Positions 23,751 through 32,821 of a DNA stretch of 45,864 nucleotides are shown in pieces. The stretch is from assembly GCA_024226335.1 (NCBI GenBank), contig JAAELY010000083.1:1-45864 (forward strand), written 5' to 3'. Position numbers and translations under genes: made by a program. Below the pieces are notes generated by a model, which saw nothing but the letters and a program-made list of their open reading frames with translations, was not told the DNA's origin and did not search any database. Positions within the stretch are counted from its first letter, which is position 1. Each line of letters opens with the position of its first letter. Origin of the DNA: a bacterium (lineage in GTDB: Bacteria; Myxococcota_A; UBA9160; SZUA-336).

Positions 23751-24838
23751 TGAGTCTTCAGGGATCCCTGACCGACTTCCCGGTTGCCGATGTCTTCCAG
23801 CTGATCGGGCATCAACGCAAGACCGGTGTGCTCGAGGTCGCTCAGGGGGATCGGAGACTCCAGGTTCTTTTCCTCGAAGGTGCCGTACTCTCGGCGCGTC
23901 CGGCCGAAGCGCGGCCCGGCGGAGCGCTCGCGGGCTTCTTGTTGCGCACAGGCGTTCTGTCCGAGGCTGAACTGGCCACTGCGCGCAGCCATCAGGAAGA
24001 GACACTCGAATCGTTGGCCCAGGCGCTGCTCTCGAAGAATCTGGTACGAGAGTCCGATCTGGAACAGGTCCAACGCCTGACGACCGACGAGTCGATCTTC
24101 GAGCTCTTCCTATGGGACGAAGGCAGCTTCTCCTTCCGTCCCGAAGAAGTCGCTTCTTCTCCTGGGGATTCCCCGATTGGTGCGGAGATGGTCCTGCTCG
24201 ACGCACTGCGCATGCGCGACGAGTGGGCGAATGTGCGCAGTCAGCTTTCCGATCTCTCGGTGAGGATTTCGCAAGCCGTCGACATCGATGAATTCCGTCT
24301 GAAGCGCGCCAGTGTTGAGCAGTCGTCCGGCATGACCGCCGGCCAACTCGAGAAACTCTTCAACCTGGCCAATGTGCCGAACACTGCGCGGCGTCTGATC
24401 GATCTTTCGCGACTCGGGACGTTTACCGGCGCACGCGCGTTGGTGGCGCTCCTGCGCCAGCAGGTCATCCGTATCGACAGCACCTCTGCGAAAGCCCGAG
24501 CCGGGCGCGTCGAGCACTCTGTGAGTGAACGCCCTCTCCTCACAGTTGCGGTTCTGGGCCTCGCGGCCATCCTCGCCGGGATTCTGTGGACCGTGCCAGA
24601 GCTGCTGGAACGAACTCATCCGATACCGGCGGATTCGCTCCGCAACGCTCGCATCGCGGCAACCACATTGCGTCTGGAAGCCGAGCTGGAGTCCTACCGC
24701 TGGGCGGAAGGGGCCTACCCGCAGTCGTTGACGGCCTTGCGCGGGCGCGGCCGCCAGAGCTTGGCGACCGTCCAACTGGATCACTACAGTTACGCCCGCT
24801 CCGAGACGGGGTTTCGCCTCCGCCGAATTCTGCCCTAG
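23750..24838 (+). CDS. PATAN (DUF4388) protein with a C-terminal membrane anchor
   Basis: The protein is 362 aa. The N-terminus is a clear PATAN/DUF4388 domain (LQGSLTDFPVADVFQLIGHQRKTGVLEV type; quoted parts: LQGSLTDFPVADV and KTGVLEV). It is followed by helical segments with SEAEL/ESDLEQ motifs like those in PATAN-GspE_N-type proteins, a region of two short helical modules to about residue 245, one hydrophobic helix (about 265-285) and a small C-terminal domain with a Y-R-W-A-E-G-A-Y-P pattern, resembling the pilin/pseudopilin-type 'yrw..G.YP.sl..L' motif. It overlaps the upstream TPR membrane gene by 1 nt, so the two are probably one functional unit. Role unknown; probably scaffolding or signalling at the membrane. 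Confidence 0.65.
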   Translation: MSLQGSLTDFPVADVFQLIGHQRKTGVLEVAQGDRRLQVLFLEGAVLSARPAEARPGGALAGFLLRTGVLSEAELATARSHQEETLESLAQALLSKNLVRESDLEQVQRLTTDESIFELFLWDEGSFSFRPEEVASSPGDSPIGAEMVLLDALRMRDEWANVRSQLSDLSVRISQAVDIDEFRLKRASVEQSSGMTAGQLEKLFNLANVPNTARRLIDLSRLGTFTGARALVALLRQQVIRIDSTSAKARAGRVEHSVSERPLLTVAVLGLAAILAGILWTVPELLERTHPIPADSLRNARIAATTLRLEAELESYRWAEGAYPQSLTALRGRGRQSLATVQLDHYSYARSETGFRLRRILP

Positions 24839-24905
24839 TCTCGGAATTCGAGGGGAATCTCACGCAACCTCTGGCTCCGAGGATCGGGCCGAGCACGAGG
24901 GTCGA

Positions 24906-25865
24906 TTGGCCGGCGAAGAACCGCTGATATTCGAAGACAACGCGGTCGCACAAGTCGTCTACGGGCAGAACGACAGGAACCTGCGTTCGCTCGAAGAGCT
25001 GGTTGGGGTCCAGATCCAGGCGCGCGGCAATCGCGTGCGGGTCAACGGGCCCAACCTCGAGTGCAAGGTCGCGCGCCGCGTACTCCAGGATCTCTACGAC
25101 ATGGCGAATGCCGGCGTGCCGGTCGAAGAGGGTGATGTCCGACACGTGGCGCGTCGCGCCGAAGAGGGCACCTCACCGGCCTCACAGGCGATCGTGGATG
25201 GGCACACGGTCGAGGTAGGTCGACGCAAGCGCATCGTTCCTCGTACCGAGAATCAGCGCATCTATCTCGAAACGATTCGCGAACACGATCTGACGTTCGG
25301 AATCGGTCCGGCGGGCACGGGCAAGACTTATCTGGCGGTTGCGATGGCTGTGTCGGCCCTGCGACGTCGCGACGTCGGCCGCATCATCTTGACGCGCCCC
25401 GCAGTTGAAGCTGGCGAGAAACTCGGTTTTCTACCGGGCACGGTGTTCGAGAAAGTGGATCCGTACCTCCGCCCGCTGATGGACGCGCTGCACGATATGC
25501 TCGATGGTGACGAGGTCGCGCGGCGCATGGAGCGCGGTAGCATCGAGATCGCTCCTCTCGCATACATGCGCGGCCGCACCCTCAATGACGCGTTCATCAT
25601 TCTGGATGAAGCGCAGAATACGACACCCGAGCAGATGCGAATGTTCCTGACCCGGATGGGCTTCGATTCCAAGGCCGTGATCAACGGGGATACCACCCAG
25701 ATCGATCTGCCTCGTGGCTCGACCTCGGGCCTGGTCGAGGCGGTCAGCGTATTGGCCGGTATCGAGGGGCTGGCCTTTGTCGAATTCGATGAAAAGGACG
25801 TCGTGCGCCATCCACTCGTGCAGGAAGTGATTCGCGCCTACGACCGCTACGAGCCTCCGGAATAG
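24906..25865 (+). CDS. phoH: PhoH family ATPase
   Basis: Cytosolic P-loop ATPase (YbeZ/PhoH-like) linked to YbeY and RNA metabolism. The 319-aa protein has Walker A GPAGTGKTYLA (about 138-148), Walker B AFIILDEAQN, and the family blocks TRPAVEAGEKLGFLPG and NGDTTQIDLPRGSTSGL. The TTG start at 24906 has GAGG about 7 nt upstream. It leads the phoH, pgpH-like, ybeY, lnt run, a classic neighbourhood. Confidence 0.95.
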   Translation: MAGEEPLIFEDNAVAQVVYGQNDRNLRSLEELVGVQIQARGNRVRVNGPNLECKVARRVLQDLYDMANAGVPVEEGDVRHVARRAEEGTSPASQAIVDGHTVEVGRRKRIVPRTENQRIYLETIREHDLTFGIGPAGTGKTYLAVAMAVSALRRRDVGRIILTRPAVEAGEKLGFLPGTVFEKVDPYLRPLMDALHDMLDGDEVARRMERGSIEIAPLAYMRGRTLNDAFIILDEAQNTTPEQMRMFLTRMGFDSKAVINGDTTQIDLPRGSTSGLVEAVSVLAGIEGLAFVEFDEKDVVRHPLVQEVIRAYDRYEPPE

Positions 25866-25878
25866 GGCAGTACGAAAC

Positions 25879-28302
25879 GTGGCCAAAAACGAAAAGAGGA
25901 CCGGATTTCCCGGGTCGGCACGGCGTCGCGGCCGCAGTTTGTGGAAGCGACGTGCTCTGATCAGTGCGGCTCTGGGTGCGAGCCTTCTGCTGTCCGCGCT
26001 GCTCACTCTGGATCTACTGCCCGTCTCGGCGGTCGGTTTTGGTGGCCGCCAGCCCCAGCTCGGCGATATTTCGGATCGCGACTACAAGGCACCCGCCGAG
26101 ATCACGATCGTCGATCAGGAGGCCACAGCGGAATTGCGCCGCGAGGCGACCGAGGGCGCACCGGTCGTCTACGATTTCGACGAACGTCGCCGTCAATCGC
26201 TCGAAAGCCGGCTTGGCGAGGCATTCAATGCCGGGCGCGCAAGCCTGGTCGCGGAAGCCGAGGAGGAGTCGGCCCAGGCGGCCGAGCCGGGTGTCGCGTT
26301 TCGCGAGGCGCTCGGCGAAGAGATCGTGGTGCCAGACCGATCCTTCGAGTATCTGATGTCGAACCGCTTCGGCGCAGAAGACGAGCGCCTGATCCTTCAG
26401 CTCGTGCAGCCTGTCGTTTCGCGCATGATCGTCGGCGATCCCGTCGAGTTCAAGAGACAGCGCGAGAAGCGTCTGGTCGTGGTGCGCGAACTCGGTTCTG
26501 GGAACGAGCGCCGGTTGACGGAGCAGGATGCCGTACTCACGATCGAGTCGGCGCAGGAGCTGGTGCAAAAGGCTGCCACGCGGCATCTGGCGGATGTCGA
26601 CAGCAAGACGCGCAAGGCGATGTTGTCGATCGCCCGCGTTCTCTTGCACGCCAATCTCAATTTCAACCTGCGCGCGAGTAACGGGCGCAAGCAGGCTGCG
26701 GAAGAGGGAGTGAAGGAGGCGACGATTTCGCTGCGCAAAGGCGAGATCATCGTGCGCGATGGCGTTGAAATCACCAAGCGCCACGAGCTCGTGTTCAACG
26801 GAATCCGCGAGCAGATGCGGGCGAGCAGTCGCGCCGAGGTATTCGTGGGCGTGGCTCTCCTGCTCATGATCACGATGGCGGTGGTCTGGCGTTTCGGCAC
26901 GCGCAGCCTGCCGCGCTTCCCGCGCCAGAACAAGGACGCGCTCTTCATCCTTTCGGCACTCGTCTTCAACACCATCGGTATCGGCCTGGGGCTCTTTCTA
27001 TGCGATGCGGCCGGCCAGACTCCGTACTTCTCGGCTCTGGTCGAGGAAAACCCCGGACTCATGTACTTCGTCATCCCGGTGGCCACAGCAACGATGCTGG
27101 TGCGCATGGTTCACAACGCCGAGACCGCGGCTCTGTTCGCGATCATGGTGTCGCTTCTGGCCGGGCTTCAGGTGAGACAGGAACTGCCCTTCGCGTTCTA
27201 CACATTGGCGGGATCTTTGACTGCGGCTCTGGGTGCTGCGCACGTCAAGCAACGTGGCACGCTACTGCGGGCAGGTGTTCGCGTCGGCATGGCGAACGCG
27301 CTGGTGATCGTCGCGCTCGGACTGCTCGAGGGACAGATTCATCCCGTGTCGCTGCTGATCTCGATGGCACTCGGCATGGTCGGTGGATTGCTGTCCGGCG
27401 TGCTCGTCACAGGCTTCGCTCCAATAGCCGAGAGCGTGTTTTTCTATACCACCGATGTGAAGTTGCTCGAGATGGCGAATCGCGAGCAACCGCTCTTGCG
27501 GGAACTCGAGATGCGCGCACCCGGTACCTACCACCACAGCATGATGGTGGGGCACCTCGCCGAGAAGGCGGCTGAGGCCATCGGTGCGAATGCGCTGCTC
27601 GTCAAAGTGGCCGGGTACTACCATGACATCGGCAAGATGCGCCGCCCGCACTTTTTCGTGGAGAACGTCACGATTCACCACGGAGAAAATCGCCACGACC
27701 GTCTGTCTCCATCGATGTCGGCGCGCATCATCCAGGCACACGTGAAGGATGGCGCAGAAATGGGCGAGAAGAACAAACTCGCGCCACCCATCATGCGCGG
27801 TATTCGCGAGCACCACGGCACGAGCATCATCCGCTTCTTCTACGAGAAGGCAAAGGAGCTGGCCGATCCCGAGAAGGGTGATCTGGTCGCCGAGCACGAT
27901 TACCGCTACCCGGGTCCGCGCCCGCAGACGCGCGAATCCGGCATCCTGATGCTCTCGGATTCGGTCGAGGCGGCATCGCGAACTCTGGCCGATACATCTC
28001 CATCTCGGGTGCAACAGCTTGTCCAACGGATCATCAACAACTACTTTCGCGATGGTCAGCTGGATGAATGCAGTCTGACGCTGCGCGATTTGCACGCGAT
28101 TGCGCGCAGCTTCATCGAAACGCTGAGCGCGATCCGACACGAACGTATCGACTACCCAGACGCCACGGACGCCGAAGGGAAAAAGCTGGAAGATGTCCCG
28201 GATGAGGGTCTGGTTGAACGGGTCGAGCCAAGGCAGAAAGATCGATCGGAGCGCTCTGGTGAGAAGCGCGACGACGACCTTAAGCGCCTTGGGCTTCCTT
28301 GA
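25879..28302 (+). CDS. 7TM-HD family membrane phosphodiesterase (PgpH/YqfF-like)
   Basis: The protein is 807 aa. It has a cytosolic basic start, one membrane helix (about 28-48), an extracytoplasmic 7TMR-HDED domain (about 50-310, including VVYDFDERRRQSLE), a seven-helix membrane block (about 315-525) and a C-terminal HD domain with HHSMMVGH (H552-H553) and HDIGK (H582-D583). PgpH of Listeria, with this architecture, degrades cyclic di-AMP; assignment here is by family. The GTG start lies 14 nt after phoH. The 3' end overlaps ybeY by about 100 nt. A potassium-system gene (trkA) in the same window is a possible c-di-AMP target, by inference. Confidence 0.9.
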   Translation: MAKNEKRTGFPGSARRRGRSLWKRRALISAALGASLLLSALLTLDLLPVSAVGFGGRQPQLGDISDRDYKAPAEITIVDQEATAELRREATEGAPVVYDFDERRRQSLESRLGEAFNAGRASLVAEAEEESAQAAEPGVAFREALGEEIVVPDRSFEYLMSNRFGAEDERLILQLVQPVVSRMIVGDPVEFKRQREKRLVVVRELGSGNERRLTEQDAVLTIESAQELVQKAATRHLADVDSKTRKAMLSIARVLLHANLNFNLRASNGRKQAAEEGVKEATISLRKGEIIVRDGVEITKRHELVFNGIREQMRASSRAEVFVGVALLLMITMAVVWRFGTRSLPRFPRQNKDALFILSALVFNTIGIGLGLFLCDAAGQTPYFSALVEENPGLMYFVIPVATATMLVRMVHNAETAALFAIMVSLLAGLQVRQELPFAFYTLAGSLTAALGAAHVKQRGTLLRAGVRVGMANALVIVALGLLEGQIHPVSLLISMALGMVGGLLSGVLVTGFAPIAESVFFYTTDVKLLEMANREQPLLRELEMRAPGTYHHSMMVGHLAEKAAEAIGANALLVKVAGYYHDIGKMRRPHFFVENVTIHHGENRHDRLSPSMSARIIQAHVKDGAEMGEKNKLAPPIMRGIREHHGTSIIRFFYEKAKELADPEKGDLVAEHDYRYPGPRPQTRESGILMLSDSVEAASRTLADTSPSRVQQLVQRIINNYFRDGQLDECSLTLRDLHAIARSFIETLSAIRHERIDYPDATDAEGKKLEDVPDEGLVERVEPRQKDRSERSGEKRDDDLKRLGLP

Positions 28303-28642
28303 CGCCGAACTCTCGATCACCCTCGTAGCTGACGCAGAGATGGCCGAGATCGCCGGCCGCTTCGGCCGCCAGCCGCGACCGACCGATGTCCTGGCTTTTT
28401 CGATGCTCGAAGGGCCCGGCAGCGAGCATCGAGCCGAGTGCCTCGGGGACGTGGTCATTTCACTGCCGACAGCGGAGCGCCAGGCGCGCGAAAACCGGCG
28501 CTCCCTGGCTTTCGAACTGCGCGATCTGCTGATTCACGGGACTCTCCACCTGGTCGGGATGGATCACGAGTACGGCCCGGACACGCGGAGCATGCGCGAA
28601 CTCGAGGCGCACCTGAGATGGGAGATCGCACGAGCATCATGA
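28202..28642 (+). CDS. ybeY: endoribonuclease YbeY
   Basis: Metal-dependent RNase in 16S rRNA 3'-end maturation and ribosome quality control. The 146-aa protein has the zinc motif HGTLHLVGMDHE (H-x3-H-x5-H) and the PTDVLAFSM strand. ATG 28202 (RVWLNG...KIDR) keeps the N-terminal strand of the family but overlaps the upstream 7TM-HD gene by 101 nt. GTG 28259 would shorten the overlap and lose that strand; ATG 28193 is also in frame. Its stop overlaps the lnt start (ATGA). Confidence 0.92.
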   Translation: MRVWLNGSSQGRKIDRSALVRSATTTLSALGFLDAELSITLVADAEMAEIAGRFGRQPRPTDVLAFSMLEGPGSEHRAECLGDVVISLPTAERQARENRRSLAFELRDLLIHGTLHLVGMDHEYGPDTRSMRELEAHLRWEIARAS

Positions 28643-30273
28643 GGGAGGCGTTCCTCGGCCGGGTTCACGGTTTACCGCGTTGGCTCTGGGCGATCGCCTT
28701 TGCCGTGCTGCTCGGGCTCTCGTTCCCGTTCCGCATGGGCGATGTGCAATTCGATATCGGCGGCGTCGCGGGCTGGCTCGCGCTCGTGCCTTTCGCCTGG
28801 ATGATCCACGGCCTCGCGCCGCGGGCTGCTTTTCGCTGGGGCACGCTATCCGGTGCGGCCGCGTATTGCTTCATCGTGTTCTGGCTGTACATCGTCGTCT
28901 ATCGGTTCGGCGGTGCACCCGGCCTCGTCGGGTTCCTGGCGGTGCTGATCATGGCCCTGTACGTCGGGCTGCACGTCGGATTGGCCGGAGCGTTGAGTGC
29001 GTGGTTGGAACCGATCGCCGGTCGCTTCGGGCTGGTGGTTCTTCCGGCCGCCTGGGTTGCCAGTGAATACCTTCGGACCTTCGATGTGTTCGGTGGTTTC
29101 CCCTGGGCGTTTCTCGGCTATGCACCCCACGCCGATGGGCCGATCCTGGAACTGGCATCTCTGGGGGGTGTCTGGGGGCTGTCGTTCCTGCTGGCCTTCT
29201 TCGCCGGCCTGCTCGCCCGCGCTCGTGCGACCGCCGCGATCGCGCTCCTGTGTGTCGCGCATCTCGTCGGTCTGGGGCTGCGCCTCTGGCAACTGCCCGA
29301 AGCCGACGCTCCGCTGCTGAAAGCCGCGTTGGTGCAAGGGAACATCGCGCAGAATATGAAATGGGATCCGAAGCTCGCCGAGGATCATTTCAAGCTACAC
29401 CTCGCCACCTCGCGGATGGTCGCCGCCGAAGGCGTCGAGCTGATTTTGTGGCCGGAGAGTGCTGCCGGAATCCTGGTCGAAAACCAGCCGCACTACGCAC
29501 TGGAGTTGCAGGCGCTGGCTCGCGAAACCGGAGCGGTACTGGTGATCGGGGGTGTGGGGATCAACTGGTCCGATCCTCCAGCCGACCCCTCCTTCTCCAA
29601 TAGCGTCTTCGCCGTGACACCAGAGGCCGGTATCGTCGATCGATACGACAAGGCCCAATTGGTGCCCTTCGGCGAGTACATTCCGCTGCGCGCGGTGCTC
29701 AACTTCCTGTCCTGGCTCGCTCCGGGCCTGGCCGGGACCTCCGACCTGGCACCGGGCCCGGGCCCCCGCGTGTTGAACAACCTGCCGTCCTTGCAGCAAA
29801 ACCATGCTCCGGCGGCACTCATTTGTTATGAAGTGATCTATCCCGATCTGGTTCGCGCTGCGGTTCGAGACGGCGCTCGCCTTTTTCTCAATTTGACGAA
29901 TGATGCCTGGTACGGTCGCAGCAGCGCGCCGCACCAGTTCCTGGCGATTGCGGCGACGCGCTCTGCGGAGCACGGCATCCCGATGTTGCGGGCTGCCAAT
30001 ACGGGTGTGAGCGCAGTGGTCGATCCGGGAGGAGTGGTTCTCAAACACACACCGATCTTCGAGCAATGGGCACTGCCCGTGGATGTCCCTCTGGCTCGCA
30101 AACAAACGACCCTCTACACGATGCTTGGCGACTGGGTCGTCTGGCTGAGCGGGTCGTTCTTGATCGGAATGGGGGGGATTGGTCTTGTCCAACGAAACAG
30201 ACAGTCAGGATCCGGTCGCGAAGGCGAGGGAGTCCCGCGAAGAACTCGAGGCTCTCGGCAAGCGCGCCGCTGA
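28639..30273 (+). CDS. lnt: apolipoprotein N-acyltransferase
   Basis: Inner-membrane enzyme adding the third acyl chain to outer-membrane lipoproteins. The 544-aa protein has about seven N-terminal membrane helices, a periplasmic nitrilase domain with the triad E273 (WPESA), K338 (YDKAQLVPFGEY) and C396 (ICYEVIYPD), and a last membrane helix. ATG 28639 overlaps the ybeY stop. The 3' end overlaps the start of prfB by 89 nt. It belongs functionally with lolC/E and lolD further on. Confidence 0.95.
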   Translation: MREAFLGRVHGLPRWLWAIAFAVLLGLSFPFRMGDVQFDIGGVAGWLALVPFAWMIHGLAPRAAFRWGTLSGAAAYCFIVFWLYIVVYRFGGAPGLVGFLAVLIMALYVGLHVGLAGALSAWLEPIAGRFGLVVLPAAWVASEYLRTFDVFGGFPWAFLGYAPHADGPILELASLGGVWGLSFLLAFFAGLLARARATAAIALLCVAHLVGLGLRLWQLPEADAPLLKAALVQGNIAQNMKWDPKLAEDHFKLHLATSRMVAAEGVELILWPESAAGILVENQPHYALELQALARETGAVLVIGGVGINWSDPPADPSFSNSVFAVTPEAGIVDRYDKAQLVPFGEYIPLRAVLNFLSWLAPGLAGTSDLAPGPGPRVLNNLPSLQQNHAPAALICYEVIYPDLVRAAVRDGARLFLNLTNDAWYGRSSAPHQFLAIAATRSAEHGIPMLRAANTGVSAVVDPGGVVLKHTPIFEQWALPVDVPLARKQTTLYTMLGDWVVWLSGSFLIGMGGIGLVQRNRQSGSGREGEGVPRRTRGSRQARR

Positions 30274-31322
30274 GCTTCGGAGGCATCTTTGACCTCGATA
30301 CGAAGCGAGCGCGAATAGAAGAGCTGGAGAAGATCTCTGAGGATCCCGAGTTGTGGAACAACCGGGAGCGCGCCGAGAAGGTTCTCAAGGAAAAGCGTTC
30401 TTTGGAACGCGAAGTCGGCTTTAGCGACGACGCTGAAACGTTGCTGTCCGAAACCGACGTGCTACTCGAACTGGCTGAGGAAGAGGCCGATGCCGATTCC
30501 GTTGCCGAGGCCGAAACCAATCTGGTCCAGTTGACGCAGCGCCTCGATGAGGCGGAGCTGCGGCACATGCTCTCGGGGCCCCACGACGCGAGCGCGACGA
30601 TCGTTTCGATCAACGCGGGTGCCGGGGGGACCGAATCCTGCGACTGGGCCGAGATGCTGCTACGCATGTACCTGCGCTGGTGCGAAGAACGCGGTTTCAA
30701 GGCAGAGATTCTCGATATCGCAGCCGGTGAGGAAGCCGGAATCAAGAGTGTGACGCTCATCGTCGAGGGCGACTACGCCTACGGCTATCTGCGCAGTGAG
30801 ATCGGCATTCACCGTCTCGTGCGGATCTCGCCTTTCGACGCCCAGAAGCGTCGGCACACGAGCTTCGCTTCGTTCTCGATGGTGCCGGATATCGGCGATG
30901 ACGTAGAAGTGGAGATCGACGAGAAGGATCTGCGCATCGATACCTATCGCGCGGGTGGTGCGGGTGGGCAGCACGTGAACCGGACGGACTCGGCCGTGCG
31001 CATCACCCACGAGCCGTCCGGAATCGTCGTGCAGTGCCAGAACGAACGCAGCCAGCACAAGAACAAGGCGTCCGCGATGAAAGTGCTGAAGGCCCGTCTG
31101 TTCGCCAGAGCGCGGATTGAGCACGACGCGCAGGTGGAAAAGCTCGCCGGAGAGAAGAAGAAGATCGACTTCGGCAGTCAGATCCGCTCGTATACGCTAC
31201 ATCCGACGCAACGCGTGAAGGACCACCGAACGAATCTCGAAATCGGCAACGCTCAGGGTGTGCTCGACGGGGCGATCGATCGATTGATTCGCGAGTATCT
31301 TCTGAGCACACCGGAGGCATAG
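30185..31322 (+). CDS. prfB: peptide chain release factor 2, with programmed +1 frameshift
   Basis: Terminates translation at UGA and UAA. It is read as 30185-30289 then 30291-31322 (378 aa). The first frame starts at TTG 30185 (S-N-E-T-D-S-Q-D-P) and reaches CTT TGA C at 30287-30293. An SD-like CGGAGG (30278-30283) sits 3 nt before CTT, as in the E. coli autoregulatory shift. After slipping one base it continues D-L-D-T-K-R-A-R-I-E-E. Downstream are the SPF codon-recognition tripeptide (RISPFDAQ) and the GGQ motif (AGGAGGQHVNRT). The start lies within the lnt 3' end; a G-rich run (30171-30177) may be its ribosome site. lysS begins 2 nt after the stop. Confidence 0.95.
30278..30293 (+). promoter_or_regulatory. 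prfB +1 recoding site
   Basis: CGGAGG-CAT-CTT-TGA-C: an internal Shine-Dalgarno-like hexamer, a 3-nt spacer, the slippery CTT and an in-frame UGA followed by C. This is the known RF2 autoregulation signal: low RF2 slows termination at UGA and favours the shift. Confidence 0.93.
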
Positions 31323-31324
31323 AG

Positions 31325-32821
31325 TTGGCGACCGAAGCCGAAATCCTCGCCGCGCGCCGCACGCGCGCCGAAAAACTGACCGAGCGCGGAGTGAATCTCT
31401 TTCCCGCACGCGTTCCGCGCGACCTCGAAAACGTCCCGAAACTGGTTGAGCGATACGGTGAGACCTCGGCCGAAGAATTTGAAAGTGAGGAGCTGAAGTT
31501 CTGCGTCGCGGGTCGGATTGTCGGCTTGCGCTCGTTCGGAAAGGCGGCCTTTGTCACGGTGCAAGCCGACGGGGAGCGCATCCAGATCTGGATGAAGCGC
31601 GATCTGGTCGAAGAACAGCGCTACGACGAGTTCAAGCTCTACGAGATCGGCGACTTCATGTGGGGCAGGGGTCGATTGATTCGCACAAAGACCGGCGCGC
31701 TCACGATCGAAGCCGTGGAGTTTGGTTTCCTGGCCAAGAGTTACCGTCCCTTGCCCGAGAAGTTTCACGGACTTCAGGACGTCGAGGCACGTTACCGCCA
31801 GCGCTACCTCGACCTGATCGCCAATCCCGACTCGCGCAACCTCGCACTCGTTCGAGCCCGTGCCGTATCCGTATTGCGACAACTTTTGGACGAGCGCGGA
31901 TTCCTCGAGGTCGAAACACCGATCCTTCAGCCGATCTACGGCGGCGCCCACGCCCGTCCGTTCACCACGCGCCACAATATCTACGATCAGGAACTCTATC
32001 TGCGCATTTCTTTTGAGTTGTATCTGAAGCGCTTGATTATCGGAGGCATCGATCGCGTCTACGAGATCGGGCGCGACTTCCGCAACGAAGGCATTTCCAA
32101 GAAGCACAATCCGGAGTTCTCCATGCTCGAGGTCTATCAGGCGTACGCGGACTACGGCGACATGATGGATCTGCTGGAGTCGCTCGTGTCGCAGTTGGCG
32201 GAGCGGGTCCTGGGAACGACGCGGCTCGAGCGCAATGGCGTCGAGATTGATCTCGCGCCACCCTGGCCGCGTCTCCCAATGGCGCAATTGATCCGCGAAG
32301 CGTCGGGTATCGACATCGAGCAGGCCACCGATCTCGAGAGCTTGCGCGCGGCCGTCAAGCAAAGCTCGGCGGGTGGCGTGGAGCCCGACAAGTCCAAGAG
32401 CTGGGGCGCGCTGGTCGACGAAATCTTTTCCGAAACCGTCGAGCCCGGCTTGCAGTCGCCGACTTTCGTTATCGACTACCCGGTGGAACTGTCACCACTC
32501 GCAAAAGGTTCGGAAGATTCGACACAGACCGTCGAGCGTTTCGAAGCGTTTGCGGGTGGCATGGAGCTCGCCAATGCTTTTTCCGAACTAAACGATCCCG
32601 ATGTGCAACGCGTGCGTTTCGAAGCACAGCAACTCGCGCGTGCACAGGGCGATCAGGACGCACAACCGTTCGATGAAGACTTCCTGCTCGCCATGGAGCA
32701 CGGCATGCCGCCTACCGGAGGTATGGGGCTGGGCATCGGTCGGCTCGTGATGATTCTTACGGGGGCCGCCCATCTGCGAGAGGTCAAGCTCTTCCCGCAC
32801 CTCCGGCCACGCAATGATTGA
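31325..32821 (+). CDS. lysS: lysyl-tRNA synthetase (class II)
   Basis: The 498-aa enzyme has an N-terminal OB-fold anticodon-binding domain (about 55-160: VAGRIVGLRSFGKAAF) and a class II catalytic core. Motif 2 is FRNEGISKKHNPEFSMLE and motif 3 is MGLGIGRLVMI near the C-terminus. The TTG start has GGAGG at 8 nt, within the prfB end. The prfB-lysS pair is conserved in many bacteria, including E. coli. Confidence 0.96.
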   Translation: MATEAEILAARRTRAEKLTERGVNLFPARVPRDLENVPKLVERYGETSAEEFESEELKFCVAGRIVGLRSFGKAAFVTVQADGERIQIWMKRDLVEEQRYDEFKLYEIGDFMWGRGRLIRTKTGALTIEAVEFGFLAKSYRPLPEKFHGLQDVEARYRQRYLDLIANPDSRNLALVRARAVSVLRQLLDERGFLEVETPILQPIYGGAHARPFTTRHNIYDQELYLRISFELYLKRLIIGGIDRVYEIGRDFRNEGISKKHNPEFSMLEVYQAYADYGDMMDLLESLVSQLAERVLGTTRLERNGVEIDLAPPWPRLPMAQLIREASGIDIEQATDLESLRAAVKQSSAGGVEPDKSKSWGALVDEIFSETVEPGLQSPTFVIDYPVELSPLAKGSEDSTQTVERFEAFAGGMELANAFSELNDPDVQRVRFEAQQLARAQGDQDAQPFDEDFLLAMEHGMPPTGGMGLGIGRLVMILTGAAHLREVKLFPHLRPRND

